DNA of 64,000 nucleotides from Pseudomonas sp. JAI120 (GTDB lineage Bacteria; Pseudomonadota; Gammaproteobacteria; Pseudomonadales; Pseudomonadaceae), in NCBI RefSeq assembly GCF_014207255.1, contig NZ_JACHCZ010000002.1:930001-994000 (forward strand), written 5' to 3'. Under the pieces are notes generated by a model, which was not told the origin of the DNA, did not search any database, and saw only the letters and a list, made by a program, of their open reading frames with translations. Both the position numbers and the translations under genes were made by a program. Of the stretch, positions 47,434 through 55,133 are shown in pieces. Positions within the stretch are counted from its first letter, which is position 1, and each line of letters begins with the position of its first letter.

Positions 47434-47612
47434 GTTGTTCTCTTAGATCGAGGAATGGGGATGCATCTGGGTCATCAAGGTTGCGCAGATACAAAAGAGC
47501 GGGCACACGTGCCAACTCGTCTGGCCTTCAGAACCATTCTGGGATCATCTGAAAACATTGCCTTTGAAACACTGCCGTTAAAACACCGCAGCTAAAACAG
47601 TAGCGCCTTTTT

Positions 47613-47684
47613 GCCCGAGACAGGAATCGAACCTGCGACCTTCGCGTTACGAGTGCGCTGCTCTACCAACTGAGCTACACGGGC
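47613..47684 (-). tRNA. tRNA-Thr (anticodon CGT)
   Basis: On the minus strand the 72-nt body folds as a cloverleaf with anticodon loop CTCGTAA, anticodon CGT (reads ACG). The D arm (GCTC/GAGC) and T arm (GCAGG/CCTGT) are intact. Two mismatches are visible: U6-U67 in the acceptor stem and A31-C39 at the base of the anticodon loop. CCA is not encoded (AAAA follows the last paired base). In P. aeruginosa a tRNA-Thr gene likewise bounds the pilin locus. Confidence 0.88.
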
Positions 47685-47732
47685 GGTGGGCTAAAGCTAG
47701 CACCGCATCGGGCGTCCGGCAACTTGCGCCCT

Positions 47733-49133
47733 TCAACGGGCAATGACCCCCTGAGCCCAGAAGCGTGGTTGCAGGTGACGACCTTCGCCGTCCTGGTACT
47801 GCTGCTGGGCTTGCTGGAGGTGAGGCACATCGCGCATCGCGATAAACACCAACAGACCAACGGCCAACACACCCAAGGCTTTCCATAGGTTCCGGGCCAA
47901 CGGCAGCGCAGCGCTTGCTGGCATGTGCGACACATGCAGCGCCATCAGCCAGCCCACCACCAGCGCCAACCAGACCTGGGAGTTGGGCATCACGATCACG
48001 CCATCGACCATGGACTGCACCAGCGCCCCCACCAACGCCGCAGACAGGCACAAACGCAGCAGGTCAACACGCTCGGCGGACAGCGCTCGCTCGCGTAGCA
48101 CAGCCAACGTGGCCCAGCCGCCTCGCCCTGCCAGCACCGCCACGCACAGCGCCGAGGGCACCCCCCATTCGCTAGCCCATTGCAGAATCGCCTGATGGGG
48201 ATGAGCGGCAATCCTGTTAGCGATATCGGCAAAATGCATCGGCCCGAAACCAAGCCACGGCCGCTCGACGAGCATGTACCACGCCTGCCACCAGATAGGG
48301 CCACGTCCCGACAGCGAGGTGGTGAGGCGATCTCCGGCACCACTGGAGAGCTCAATCCCCAGGTAATCCGCCAGCACCGTGAATATCAGCCAATACAGCA
48401 ACAGCCCAACCAACACCGCGGCCAACTGCCAGCCCAGCCAGCGACGCCCCCAAGGCCCAAGCACCGCCAACACCAGGCCTGCCACGCCCATACCGAGCCA
48501 GGTACCCCGCGTGCCGCCGCTGATTGCGATCAGCCACCAGACACACAGCAACGCAAACATCGCACCTCGCAAGGCACGGGAGATATTCGGGATCAGTAAA
48601 GGCAGCGCCAGCAATGGCAGGGTAAATGTCTGAAACTGGCCGTAGAAACGCTTGTTGGAAAAGCCGGACAACAGCCGGTCAGGGTCCAGCGCGCGCTCGC
48701 CACTGGTGAACGCGAGCGTACCGGCATAGAGATACTCGGCCGACTTGATCAGGCACAACACCACCACAACCAGGATCAGCACGCGATCCAAAGACTCGCC
48801 GCCGTGACGACGAAGCAGGGAAAAGGCGACGGCAATCGCCGCGCAGCTGATAAACAGCGCCACTTCGGTGAGCGCCCACAGCGGCTGATGGGCAAGCGCC
48901 GAAGACAGCAGGCCCAGCCCGACAACCAGCGCTACTCCCCAGGCCGTGGGCCTGTCCACCCAAGGTTCAGTCGAGGTAACCGACAACCCATACAGCACCG
49001 CGCAAAACCCGATGGCAATTTGCATTCCACGCTGTAGATCATGCCCACCGAACGGTGCGCAAATCCCGACAGTCATCAGGCACGCAGTTGCTATCAGGAA
49101 AACTCCGCCTCGCTGCTGTACGGATAACGCCAT
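47733..49133 (-). CDS. tfpO: Pilin O-glycosyltransferase/O-antigen-ligase-like membrane protein (TfpO/PilO type)
   Basis: This 466-aa protein has about ten to twelve hydrophobic helices and a large loop containing the Wzy_C block (GTRGTWLGM, then LSGRGPIWWQAWYMLVERPWLGFGPMHF, with AHPHQAILQWASEWG). That block is shared by O-antigen ligases and pilin glycosyltransferases. Its place, directly after pilA and before tRNA-Thr on the same strand, is the one TfpO (PilO) holds in P. aeruginosa strains with glycosylated pilin. TfpO attaches one O-antigen repeat to the pilin in the periplasm. GAGGTGG precedes the ATG. An O-antigen ligase for LPS is the alternative, but the position speaks for the pilin enzyme. 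Confidence 0.75.
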   Translation of the reverse strand: MALSVQQRGGVFLIATACLMTVGICAPFGGHDLQRGMQIAIGFCAVLYGLSVTSTEPWVDRPTAWGVALVVGLGLLSSALAHQPLWALTEVALFISCAAIAVAFSLLRRHGGESLDRVLILVVVVLCLIKSAEYLYAGTLAFTSGERALDPDRLLSGFSNKRFYGQFQTFTLPLLALPLLIPNISRALRGAMFALLCVWWLIAISGGTRGTWLGMGVAGLVLAVLGPWGRRWLGWQLAAVLVGLLLYWLIFTVLADYLGIELSSGAGDRLTTSLSGRGPIWWQAWYMLVERPWLGFGPMHFADIANRIAAHPHQAILQWASEWGVPSALCVAVLAGRGGWATLAVLRERALSAERVDLLRLCLSAALVGALVQSMVDGVIVMPNSQVWLALVVGWLMALHVSHMPASAALPLARNLWKALGVLAVGLLVFIAMRDVPHLQQAQQQYQDGEGRHLQPRFWAQGVIAR

Positions 49134-49168
49134 CGGCCACCTCGACCTCCCTGTGGATGGTTTAGCAG

Positions 49169-49582
49169 TTATGCCCCGTCGGTGCCGCAGCCCTTGCCGA
49201 CATATTTCGCTTCAGCGGTAGTCGTGCACTTCCAGCCGGTGGCGCTGCGCACCAGGCTGATGGTCTTGCCCAGCACCGGCGCCGGCGCGTCGAGTATTTC
49301 GCAGCTGATGGAGCCCGCGCCCGTGGCCACGTCGCCTGCCACATCGATCTTGCAGTTGGCGGTGGGACTGGTGCCGCCGATCAAGGCCAAGGTAGGTACG
49401 GTGCCCTGGTTGATGGTGTCTTCGTAGCCGGCCTTCAACGCGGCAATTTCAGCCAGGCCGGCAGTGAACTTGGCCTTGGCCTGGTGCGTGGTGTACATGG
49501 GCAAGCCGATGGTGGCCAAAATGCCGATGATTGCCACGACGATCAACAACTCGATCAGGGTAAAGCCTTTCTGACGTATCAC
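49169..49582 (-). CDS. pilA: Type IV major pilin
   Basis: This 137-aa prepilin has the canonical type IVa N-terminus: short basic leader ending in G, then FTLIELLIVVAIIGILA, cut by PilD before the phenylalanine. The E at mature position 5 is present. I chose GTG at 49582, seven bases after GGAG, which gives a leader of six residues (MIRQKG), as in Pseudomonas PilA; a GTG two codons upstream lies too close to that site. The mature part has four cysteines; the last two (12 residues apart, near the C-terminus) would close the D-loop. It ends in GCGTDGA, with no C-terminal serine. tfpO follows after 35 nt. Confidence 0.93.
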   Translation of the reverse strand: MIRQKGFTLIELLIVVAIIGILATIGLPMYTTHQAKAKFTAGLAEIAALKAGYEDTINQGTVPTLALIGGTSPTANCKIDVAGDVATGAGSISCEILDAPAPVLGKTISLVRSATGWKCTTTAEAKYVGKGCGTDGA

Positions 49583-49781
49583 ATTCACTCTCCAGAATAG
49601 AACTCATGACAAGGCGCGTCCTGCACCCCGTTTTTGCAACGGCGCCAGTGTACTCACCCGCAAGCGGTCAATCGCGTTCAAGACGCACATTCTGACATTT
49701 TTATCCTGCGCCATCGGCATGCCCGAATCCGTCACCTGACTAAGCTATAAATCTTCGACAGTCTGTATGCGGAACCGCGAC

Positions 49782-50990
49782 ATGAACAATGCTTCGACGA
49801 TTTACGCCTGGGAAGGCATCAACCGCAAAGGGCGCAGGGTGTCCGGGCAAACCAAGGGGCACAACCCTGCCCTGGTCAAGGCACAACTGCGCCAGCAAGG
49901 GATCAGCCCCGGCCGTGTGCGCAAGCAATCTCCGCTGCTGCCAAGCCTCGCACCATCAGTCAAAGCGGCTGACATCACCCTGCTCACTCGCCAACTGGCT
50001 ACGCTGCTGAAGGCAGGGGTTCCACTTCTGCAAGCCTTCGACATCATCAGCGAAGGCGTCGACAACCGAGCAGTGCGCGAACAGGTGCAAGGACTTAAAC
50101 AGGCGATCGCGGCCGGCAGCAGCCTGGCTGATGCATTGCGCAAACAACCGCGTTATTTCGATGCGCTGTACTGCAACCTGGTGGCCGCCGGCGAACAGGC
50201 CGGGGCGCTTGAGACACTGCTGGAAAGGGTGGCGATCCACCGGGAAAAAAGTGAGCAGCTCAAGGCCAGGATCAAAAAGGCCATGACGTACCCCATTGCA
50301 GTCCTGGTGGTTGCCAGCCTGGTCACCGGCATACTGCTGGTCCATGTGGTGCCGCAGTTCCAAAGCCTGTTCGCCGGGGTCGACGGCAAACTGCCGGCAT
50401 TTACCTTACATGTGATCGCCTTGTCGGCGTTCATGCAGCACGCATGGTGGATGCTGGTGTTGGGCATAGCCGCGGGCGCCATGGGACTTCGCCAGGCTTA
50501 TCGGACCTCGTCGGGTTTTCGCTACTGGCTGGACGCCGGTTTGTTGAAAGCGCCCCTGGCAGGCAAACTGCTGACAAAATCCGCTGTGGCCCGTTACGCC
50601 CGCACGCTCTCCACGACCTTTGCCGCCGGTGTCCCACTGGTACAGGCATTGGATTCAGTCGCCGGCGCCGTGGGAAATGGCCCGTTCAAACAGGCAATCG
50701 AACATATGCGTCACGATGTATCCACTGGTATGCAACTGAATCAATCCATGGTCAACAGTGGCCTGTTTCCCAGCATGGCGATCCAGATGACGGCGATCGG
50801 CGAAGAGTCGGGCACCCTGGAATACATGCTGGAAAAGGTCGCCAGCCACTATGAAGCGGAGGTGGACAACCAGGTCGACAACCTCACCAGCCTGATGGAG
50901 CCGTCGATCATGGTGGTCCTGGGAGGGATTGTCGGCGCGCTGGTCATCGCCATGTACCTGCCGGTCTTCCAGTTAGGGAGCGCATTTTGA
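49782..50990 (+). CDS. pilC: Type IV pilus inner-membrane platform protein PilC
   Basis: This 402-aa protein is the membrane platform that the assembly and retraction ATPases act on. It has two GspF/T2SSF domains, each with helices: first near residues 65-190 (LLTRQLATLLKAGVPLLQAF), second near 270-390 (YARTLSTTFAAGVPLVQALD). Hydrophobic helices lie near 170-190, 220-240 and at the C-terminus. I chose ATG at 49782, seven bases after GGAA; an ATG 15 bases upstream is also possible. It is divergent from pilA with only about 200 bp between. In P. aeruginosa pilB stands in that gap; here there is none. Confidence 0.93.
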   Translation: MNNASTIYAWEGINRKGRRVSGQTKGHNPALVKAQLRQQGISPGRVRKQSPLLPSLAPSVKAADITLLTRQLATLLKAGVPLLQAFDIISEGVDNRAVREQVQGLKQAIAAGSSLADALRKQPRYFDALYCNLVAAGEQAGALETLLERVAIHREKSEQLKARIKKAMTYPIAVLVVASLVTGILLVHVVPQFQSLFAGVDGKLPAFTLHVIALSAFMQHAWWMLVLGIAAGAMGLRQAYRTSSGFRYWLDAGLLKAPLAGKLLTKSAVARYARTLSTTFAAGVPLVQALDSVAGAVGNGPFKQAIEHMRHDVSTGMQLNQSMVNSGLFPSMAIQMTAIGEESGTLEYMLEKVASHYEAEVDNQVDNLTSLMEPSIMVVLGGIVGALVIAMYLPVFQLGSAF

Positions 50991-51853
50991 GCGTGCTGCT
51001 GAACGAGCACCCATGGACTTTTGTCGCCATAGCGTTGGTACTGGGGCTCATCGTCGGCAGCTTCCTCAACGTGCTGGTCTGGCGCCTGCCTAAAATGCTC
51101 GAACGGGAATGGCGTGCCCAAGCCCATGAGGTGCTCGGTCTACCTGCCGAACCTGACGGGCCGACCTACAACCTGATGCACCCCAACTCATGTTGCCCAC
51201 ACTGTGATCATCCCATTCGGCCCTGGGAAAATATCCCACTGCTCAGCTACCTGATACTCAGGGGCCGCTGCGCCCATTGCCGGGGGGCCATCAGCCCCCG
51301 CTACCCTTTCACCGAACTCGCCTGTGGGTTGATCTCGGCAGGGGTCACCTGGCATTTCGGCTTTGGCTGGGAAGCCGCAGCGGTGCTGGTGTTGAGTTGG
51401 GGATTACTGGCGATGAGCCTGATCGATGCAGACCACCAGTTGCTGCCGGATGTGCTGGTGCTGCCATTGCTGTGGCTGGGGCTGATCGTCAACAGCTTTG
51501 GATTACTGACGACATTAGCCGACGCGCTATGGGGTACCGTGATCGGCTACATGAGCCTGTGGAGCGTGTTCTGGCTGTTCAAGCTGGTCACCGGCAAAGA
51601 CGGCATGGGCCACGGTGATTTCAAGTTGCTGGCCCTGCTCGGCGCCTGGGGTGGCTGGCAGCTATTGCCGATGACACTGTTGATGTCCTCGCTGGTGGGG
51701 GTGGTTGTCGGGTTGATCATGATGCGCCTGCACAAGACCCAGGCGTCCACGCCGATGCCATTTGGTCCGTATCTGGCAATTGCCGGCTGGATTGCAGTGC
51801 TCTGGGGTGGTCAAATAACCGACTTCTATTTGCAGTCTGTCGGTTTCAGATGA
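50987..51853 (+). CDS. pilD: Prepilin leader peptidase and N-methyltransferase PilD
   Basis: This 288-aa aspartyl peptidase cuts prepilins and methylates the new N-terminal residue. Two CxxC motifs (C70/C73 and C95/C98) form the cytoplasmic zinc site. The catalytic aspartates are D149 (in [11 protein letters not shown]) and D211 (in GMGHGD). About eight membrane helices are visible. The start appears to be TTG at 50987, seven bases after AGGGAG and overlapping the pilC stop (TTGA); GTG at 50993 is the alternative. It serves both type IV pili and any type II secretion system in the cell. coaE follows by ATGA overlap. Confidence 0.93.
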   Translation: MSVLLNEHPWTFVAIALVLGLIVGSFLNVLVWRLPKMLEREWRAQAHEVLGLPAEPDGPTYNLMHPNSCCPHCDHPIRPWENIPLLSYLILRGRCAHCRGAISPRYPFTELACGLISAGVTWHFGFGWEAAAVLVLSWGLLAMSLIDADHQLLPDVLVLPLLWLGLIVNSFGLLTTLADALWGTVIGYMSLWSVFWLFKLVTGKDGMGHGDFKLLALLGAWGGWQLLPMTLLMSSLVGVVVGLIMMRLHKTQASTPMPFGPYLAIAGWIAVLWGGQITDFYLQSVGFR

Positions 51854-52473
51854 CCACTCCTGTTGCAACACCCTGGATTCTTGGCCTCACTGGCGGCATC
51901 GGCAGCGGTAAAAGTGCGGCAGCCCAGCACTTTATCGACCTGGGCATTGACCTGGTGGACGCCGATCACGCCGCGCGCTGGGTGGTCGAACCCGGCCGCC
52001 CGGCATTGGCACGCATCGCCGAGCATTTTGGTGCTGGCGTATTGCAGCCTGACGGCCAGCTGGACCGCGCAGCTCTGCGCAAGCTGATCTTTGAGGTGCC
52101 CGAAGAGCGCCGCTGGCTGGAAGCCCTGCTGCACCCGTTGATTGGCGAGGAGATTCGCAGTCACCTGGCTCGCGCCCGCTCGCCTTACGCGATCCTGGTG
52201 TCACCGCTGCTGATCGAATCGGGCCAGTACAGCATGACCCAGCGCATCCTGGTGATCGATGTGCCGCAATCGCTGCAGATTCAGCGTACCCTGCAGCGCG
52301 ACGGCATCAGCGAACAACAGGTTCAGGCAATCCTCAAGGCCCAGTCCAGCCGTGAAGACCGCCTGAACCATGCCGATGACGTGCTGGTCAATGACCAGGA
52401 CCTCGCCTGGCTGCACAGCGAGGTCGAGCGACTGCACCACTTTTACCTTACTTTGCGTGGAGGCCGATCATGA
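51850..52473 (+). CDS. coaE: Dephospho-CoA kinase
   Basis: This 207-aa kinase phosphorylates dephospho-CoA to coenzyme A, the last step of CoA synthesis. The P loop is [11 protein letters not shown] near residue 15, followed by [21 protein letters not shown] and [14 protein letters not shown], typical of CoaE. It overlaps pilD and yacG by 4 nt at each end (ATGA), so the three are coupled. The pilD-coaE-yacG order is conserved in gammaproteobacteria. Confidence 0.95.
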   Translation: MTTPVATPWILGLTGGIGSGKSAAAQHFIDLGIDLVDADHAARWVVEPGRPALARIAEHFGAGVLQPDGQLDRAALRKLIFEVPEERRWLEALLHPLIGEEIRSHLARARSPYAILVSPLLIESGQYSMTQRILVIDVPQSLQIQRTLQRDGISEQQVQAILKAQSSREDRLNHADDVLVNDQDLAWLHSEVERLHHFYLTLRGGRS

Positions 52474-52670
52474 GCCAACCCTTGACCGTCGACTGCCCAA
52501 CCTGCGGCGCACCCGTGGAATGGAAAGCGACCAACCTCAACCGGCCGTTCTGCTCGGACCGTTGCAAACTCATCGACCTGGGCGCGTGGGCCGCCGAGGA
52601 ACACAAGATTCCCGTGGCTCCGGATGCCGAAGACGAGCTGTTTTCCGAAGACTTGCCGCCACGCCACTAA
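52470..52670 (+). CDS. yacG: DNA gyrase inhibitor YacG
   Basis: This 66-aa zinc finger protein has four cysteine ligands (C9, C12, C28, C32) in the YacG pattern [10 protein letters not shown]...[16 protein letters not shown] and an acidic C-terminal tail. YacG binds GyrB and inhibits gyrase. It ends the pilC-pilD-coaE-yacG run. Its stop overlaps by 4 nt the end of a small convergent gene. Confidence 0.94.
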   Translation: MSQPLTVDCPTCGAPVEWKATNLNRPFCSDRCKLIDLGAWAAEEHKIPVAPDAEDELFSEDLPPRH

Positions 52671-52882
52671 GGCCGCATAAAGGCGTATTCCTGCTGGTCG
52701 TCGAGGTTTTCTGCGAGGTATTGCAGCTCGTCGGCCAGGTCTTCGAAACTGCGTACGCCCTTGCTCTGCTGTACCACCGCACTGAGCATCGCGCGCAGGG
52801 TCAAGCCTGGGTCGAAACCGATTTCCTGTGCCGCATCCTGGCTTCTGCGCAACTCCTGCCGTGCCCACTCGTACACACTCAT
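52667..52882 (-). CDS. Small conserved protein, unknown function
   Basis: This 71-aa acidic helical protein ([19 protein letters not shown]) has no recognisable motif. It has no signal peptide or membrane helix. The start at 52882 is set by GGGAG eight bases upstream; 14 extra upstream codons lack a ribosome site. Its place between yacG and the CbiM-like gene matches a small conserved gene in P. aeruginosa. No function can be given. Confidence 0.65.
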   Translation of the reverse strand: MSVYEWARQELRRSQDAAQEIGFDPGLTLRAMLSAVVQQSKGVRSFEDLADELQYLAENLDDQQEYAFMRP

Positions 52883-52957
52883 GATTCGTGCTCCCGCCTT
52901 GCCTAGGAAAATTTCGCAGAGCATGGGCCTGCTCGGCTGCGCGGGATTTGATCTGGG

Positions 52958-53647
52958 TCAACGCTGCGATTCGTCATCCTTCCAGGGCGCCGAGAGGTAG
53001 CGTGTGCGGTTGAATGTCTCCAGCCATTCCGGACAAAACACCACCAGGGCGCTGATCACCATCCCGTTGATAAAGGCCTCGGGGAAGATGATCAGCCACA
53101 GGTAACCGACGAAATCCTCCAGCCATTCCGGCATAGCAAAACGACCGTCGAACCACAGCAACCCGAGCCCCAGCAGCAGGCAAAACAAGGCCGACAACGC
53201 GGCAGCAAAAAAACCGGAGCAGAAGATATACACGAAGGGATTGCGCGGCTGCGCTCGCTCGACGACAAGCGCACAGCCTTCGGTGATCAGCACCGGCAGC
53301 ACGACCAGCAGCAGGCCGTTGACGCCAAGGGCTGTCAGGTCCTGGCGCCCAAGCAGCATTAACCCGAACTGGGCGGCAAAACCACCGACGATGGCCAGGG
53401 GCCAATCCAGCAGCAGGGTTACGGCGGTCATACCGATAAAGTGGTAGGACACTCCGGTGTCGAAGTCCCGTCGCACCAACCACAACATGAACAGTGCGAA
53501 CACCGTACCGAACAGCAAATGCTGACGCCGCCGGTCGGCAAACAACTCGACCCAGGGCGAGCGCAGGATCGCCCATAACAGCACCGGCGCATACAACAGC
53601 CAGCCGATGCCGAGGGTTGTGGGCGCCAGCACTGCGGCGCTGATCAC
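52958..53647 (-). CDS. CbiM-like energy-coupling-factor membrane protein
   Basis: This 229-aa membrane protein has about seven hydrophobic helices. The region DTGVSYHFIGMTAVTLLLDWPLAIVGG resembles CbiM, the substrate-binding membrane component of cobalt/nickel ECF importers, in which N-terminal histidines bind metal. Here the only histidine in that part is the one in SYHF, and no N-terminal His-x-His is present, so the metal role is doubtful. There is no ATPase gene nearby. It overlaps by 4 nt the upstream exported protein gene, so the two are coupled and probably work together. Confidence 0.65.
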   Translation of the reverse strand: MISAAVLAPTTLGIGWLLYAPVLLWAILRSPWVELFADRRRQHLLFGTVFALFMLWLVRRDFDTGVSYHFIGMTAVTLLLDWPLAIVGGFAAQFGLMLLGRQDLTALGVNGLLLVVLPVLITEGCALVVERAQPRNPFVYIFCSGFFAAALSALFCLLLGLGLLWFDGRFAMPEWLEDFVGYLWLIIFPEAFINGMVISALVVFCPEWLETFNRTRYLSAPWKDDESQR

Positions 53648-54111
53648 GGCTTCACCTGCTCCAGGGCCTGGCGCAGTTCGGCAGCGGTGCCGTATTCATG
53701 TTGAGAAACCAACGTACCGTTATCCAGCTGCAGCCACAGCACTTTATCCGCCGCCGCGGGATAACGCGGGGCGATACGCGCGTCACGGTCCAGCATGACG
53801 CGGTAGTTGTAGGATTGCATGGCCGGTACCGCGAACAATTTGGCGATCAGTCGAGGCATGCGCTGGATGTCAGCGACGAACACTGCATGCCGCGCTTCGA
53901 GGTAGCCTTTAGGTTGGCCTTGCAGCGCCGCGTCGACCAGCTTGGCCGCGTCCATGCTGCGCGCCACCAACAGAATCTGCGCCTGGTTATCGAGGGTATA
54001 GGCTTGGTCGAATTGATCGAGCAAGGTCCAGGGAGCGAGGCGTTCGCCCACTTCAATAGCCTGTGCCCATACCGGTAAAACACTTAGCAATAGCACCACC
54101 AGAAACTTCAC
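53644..54111 (-). CDS. Exported thioredoxin-like-fold protein, unknown function
   Basis: This 155-aa protein has a signal peptide cut after WAQA (about residue 18). The mature part begins IEVGERLAPWTLLDQFDQAYTLD, the opening of a thioredoxin/AhpC-like fold, but it lacks the CxxC active site and has no cysteine at all, so it cannot be a thiol oxidoreductase. The start is GTG at 54111, with GAGGAG upstream. Its stop overlaps the start of the CbiM-like gene (ATGA). It may be a periplasmic partner of that membrane protein. Confidence 0.65.
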   Translation of the reverse strand: MKFLVVLLLSVLPVWAQAIEVGERLAPWTLLDQFDQAYTLDNQAQILLVARSMDAAKLVDAALQGQPKGYLEARHAVFVADIQRMPRLIAKLFAVPAMQSYNYRVMLDRDARIAPRYPAAADKVLWLQLDNGTLVSQHEYGTAAELRQALEQVKP

Positions 54112-54215
54112 TGCACGCTCCTCATTCGGGGGAATTACGCTTGAAAGGCCAGTCTACACCCTGGCTTTTGCAGCAGGACTTCCTGCGGTCATCATTTGGA
54201 CGCTAAGCTGCAAGC

Positions 54216-54845
54216 ATGGATGACTCAGATTATTTGCGCCTGCTCACCGTAGCAGCCGAACAAGCCAATGCGTTCCTGTCCAATGCCCGCAAATGGGAGC
54301 GTGAGCGTTGGGTTTGCCAGCGCCTGCTGCAAGGCTTGAATGTGCCCTACCGCGCCGAAGAGTTTCATCCCGCCGGGCAAGAGCCGCCTGACGTGCTGTT
54401 TCGCGATGCCAGTTTCGAGGTGTTTTTCGTACTCGATGAAGGCCGGCGCCTGAACGACGAATGGCGCGATGAGTTGCTACGCCGGCGCAGTGCATTTTCC
54501 CTGAGCCAACTGGTGCGCCGCGAAGCCAAGCCTCGGCGCATCCCCGCCCATGAATTCCTGCTGCGCCTGGCACCCACGCTGCGCAAAAAAGCGCACAACT
54601 ATAAGGAGCGCGGCATGGACCTGGGCGAGTTGGATATCGTCGCCTTCACCAGTCTCAAGCGCGAAGTGCTCGACCTCAACAGCCACTTCCCACCGCCAAC
54701 GGAATACCTGCGCCAGGGCTGGCGCTCGCTGTCGCTGGTGGGGCCAACGTTTGCACGGGTGCTGTTCGCCCACCCGGACGCGCCGGATTTCTTGCGCAAC
54801 AACTTGGGTCGCAGCATAGTGTTCGACGTGGGCATCAGCCTCTGA
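54216..54845 (+). CDS. DUF1780 family protein
   Basis: This 209-aa cytoplasmic protein belongs to DUF1780, a Pseudomonas-centred family. It is rich in Arg and charged residues. It has a stretch EEFHPAGQEPPDVLFRDASF followed by EVFFVLDEGRR, whose D...E spacing recalls PD-(D/E)XK nuclease folds, but I cannot confirm a catalytic site. No signal peptide or membrane helix is present. It is divergent from the exported protein gene and followed by the DUF3094 gene after 54 nt. Confidence 0.75.
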   Translation: MDDSDYLRLLTVAAEQANAFLSNARKWERERWVCQRLLQGLNVPYRAEEFHPAGQEPPDVLFRDASFEVFFVLDEGRRLNDEWRDELLRRRSAFSLSQLVRREAKPRRIPAHEFLLRLAPTLRKKAHNYKERGMDLGELDIVAFTSLKREVLDLNSHFPPPTEYLRQGWRSLSLVGPTFARVLFAHPDAPDFLRNNLGRSIVFDVGISL

Positions 54846-54899
54846 TCCCCTCGCTGTAACGTGGCGCCCCTTTGCAACGTCTACCTGACGAGGCCTTAT

Positions 54900-55073
54900 A
54901 TGACCAGCCGCCTGAACCCCGACGACCAACAGCATGTCGAAGAGTACCTGCAACTCTCCCAGAACCGAGTCGAGCGCAAGCCTTTCCGGCCGTGGCTGCT
55001 CCTTGGTGTGGTGCTGGTGGTGGTGATCGGGCTCGGCCTGCTGAGCCGCCTTTTGAGTTACCTGACGCTATGA
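54900..55073 (+). CDS. DUF3094 small membrane protein
   Basis: This 57-aa protein has a polar N-terminus (MTSRLNPDDQQHVEEYLQLS) and a single membrane helix at about residues 32-50 (PWLLLGVVLVVVIGLGLL). The pattern matches the small DUF3094 family, of unknown function. The ATG at 54900 follows GAGG; 13 more codons upstream have no ribosome site. It lies 60 nt before ndh and may share its transcript. Confidence 0.75.
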   Translation: MTSRLNPDDQQHVEEYLQLSQNRVERKPFRPWLLLGVVLVVVIGLGLLSRLLSYLTL

Positions 55074-55133
55074 GCTGCCTGGCGCTCGCGGGGGTAACTG
55101 CTCCGATTTCTTTTAGCCTTGCGAGATATCCCC

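Noticed and set aside
49589..49781. Sigma-54 promoter for pilA
   Set aside because: The closest match, TGGCGCCGTTGCA on the minus strand, has GG and GC only 7 bases apart instead of 10, so it is not a valid -24/-12 element.
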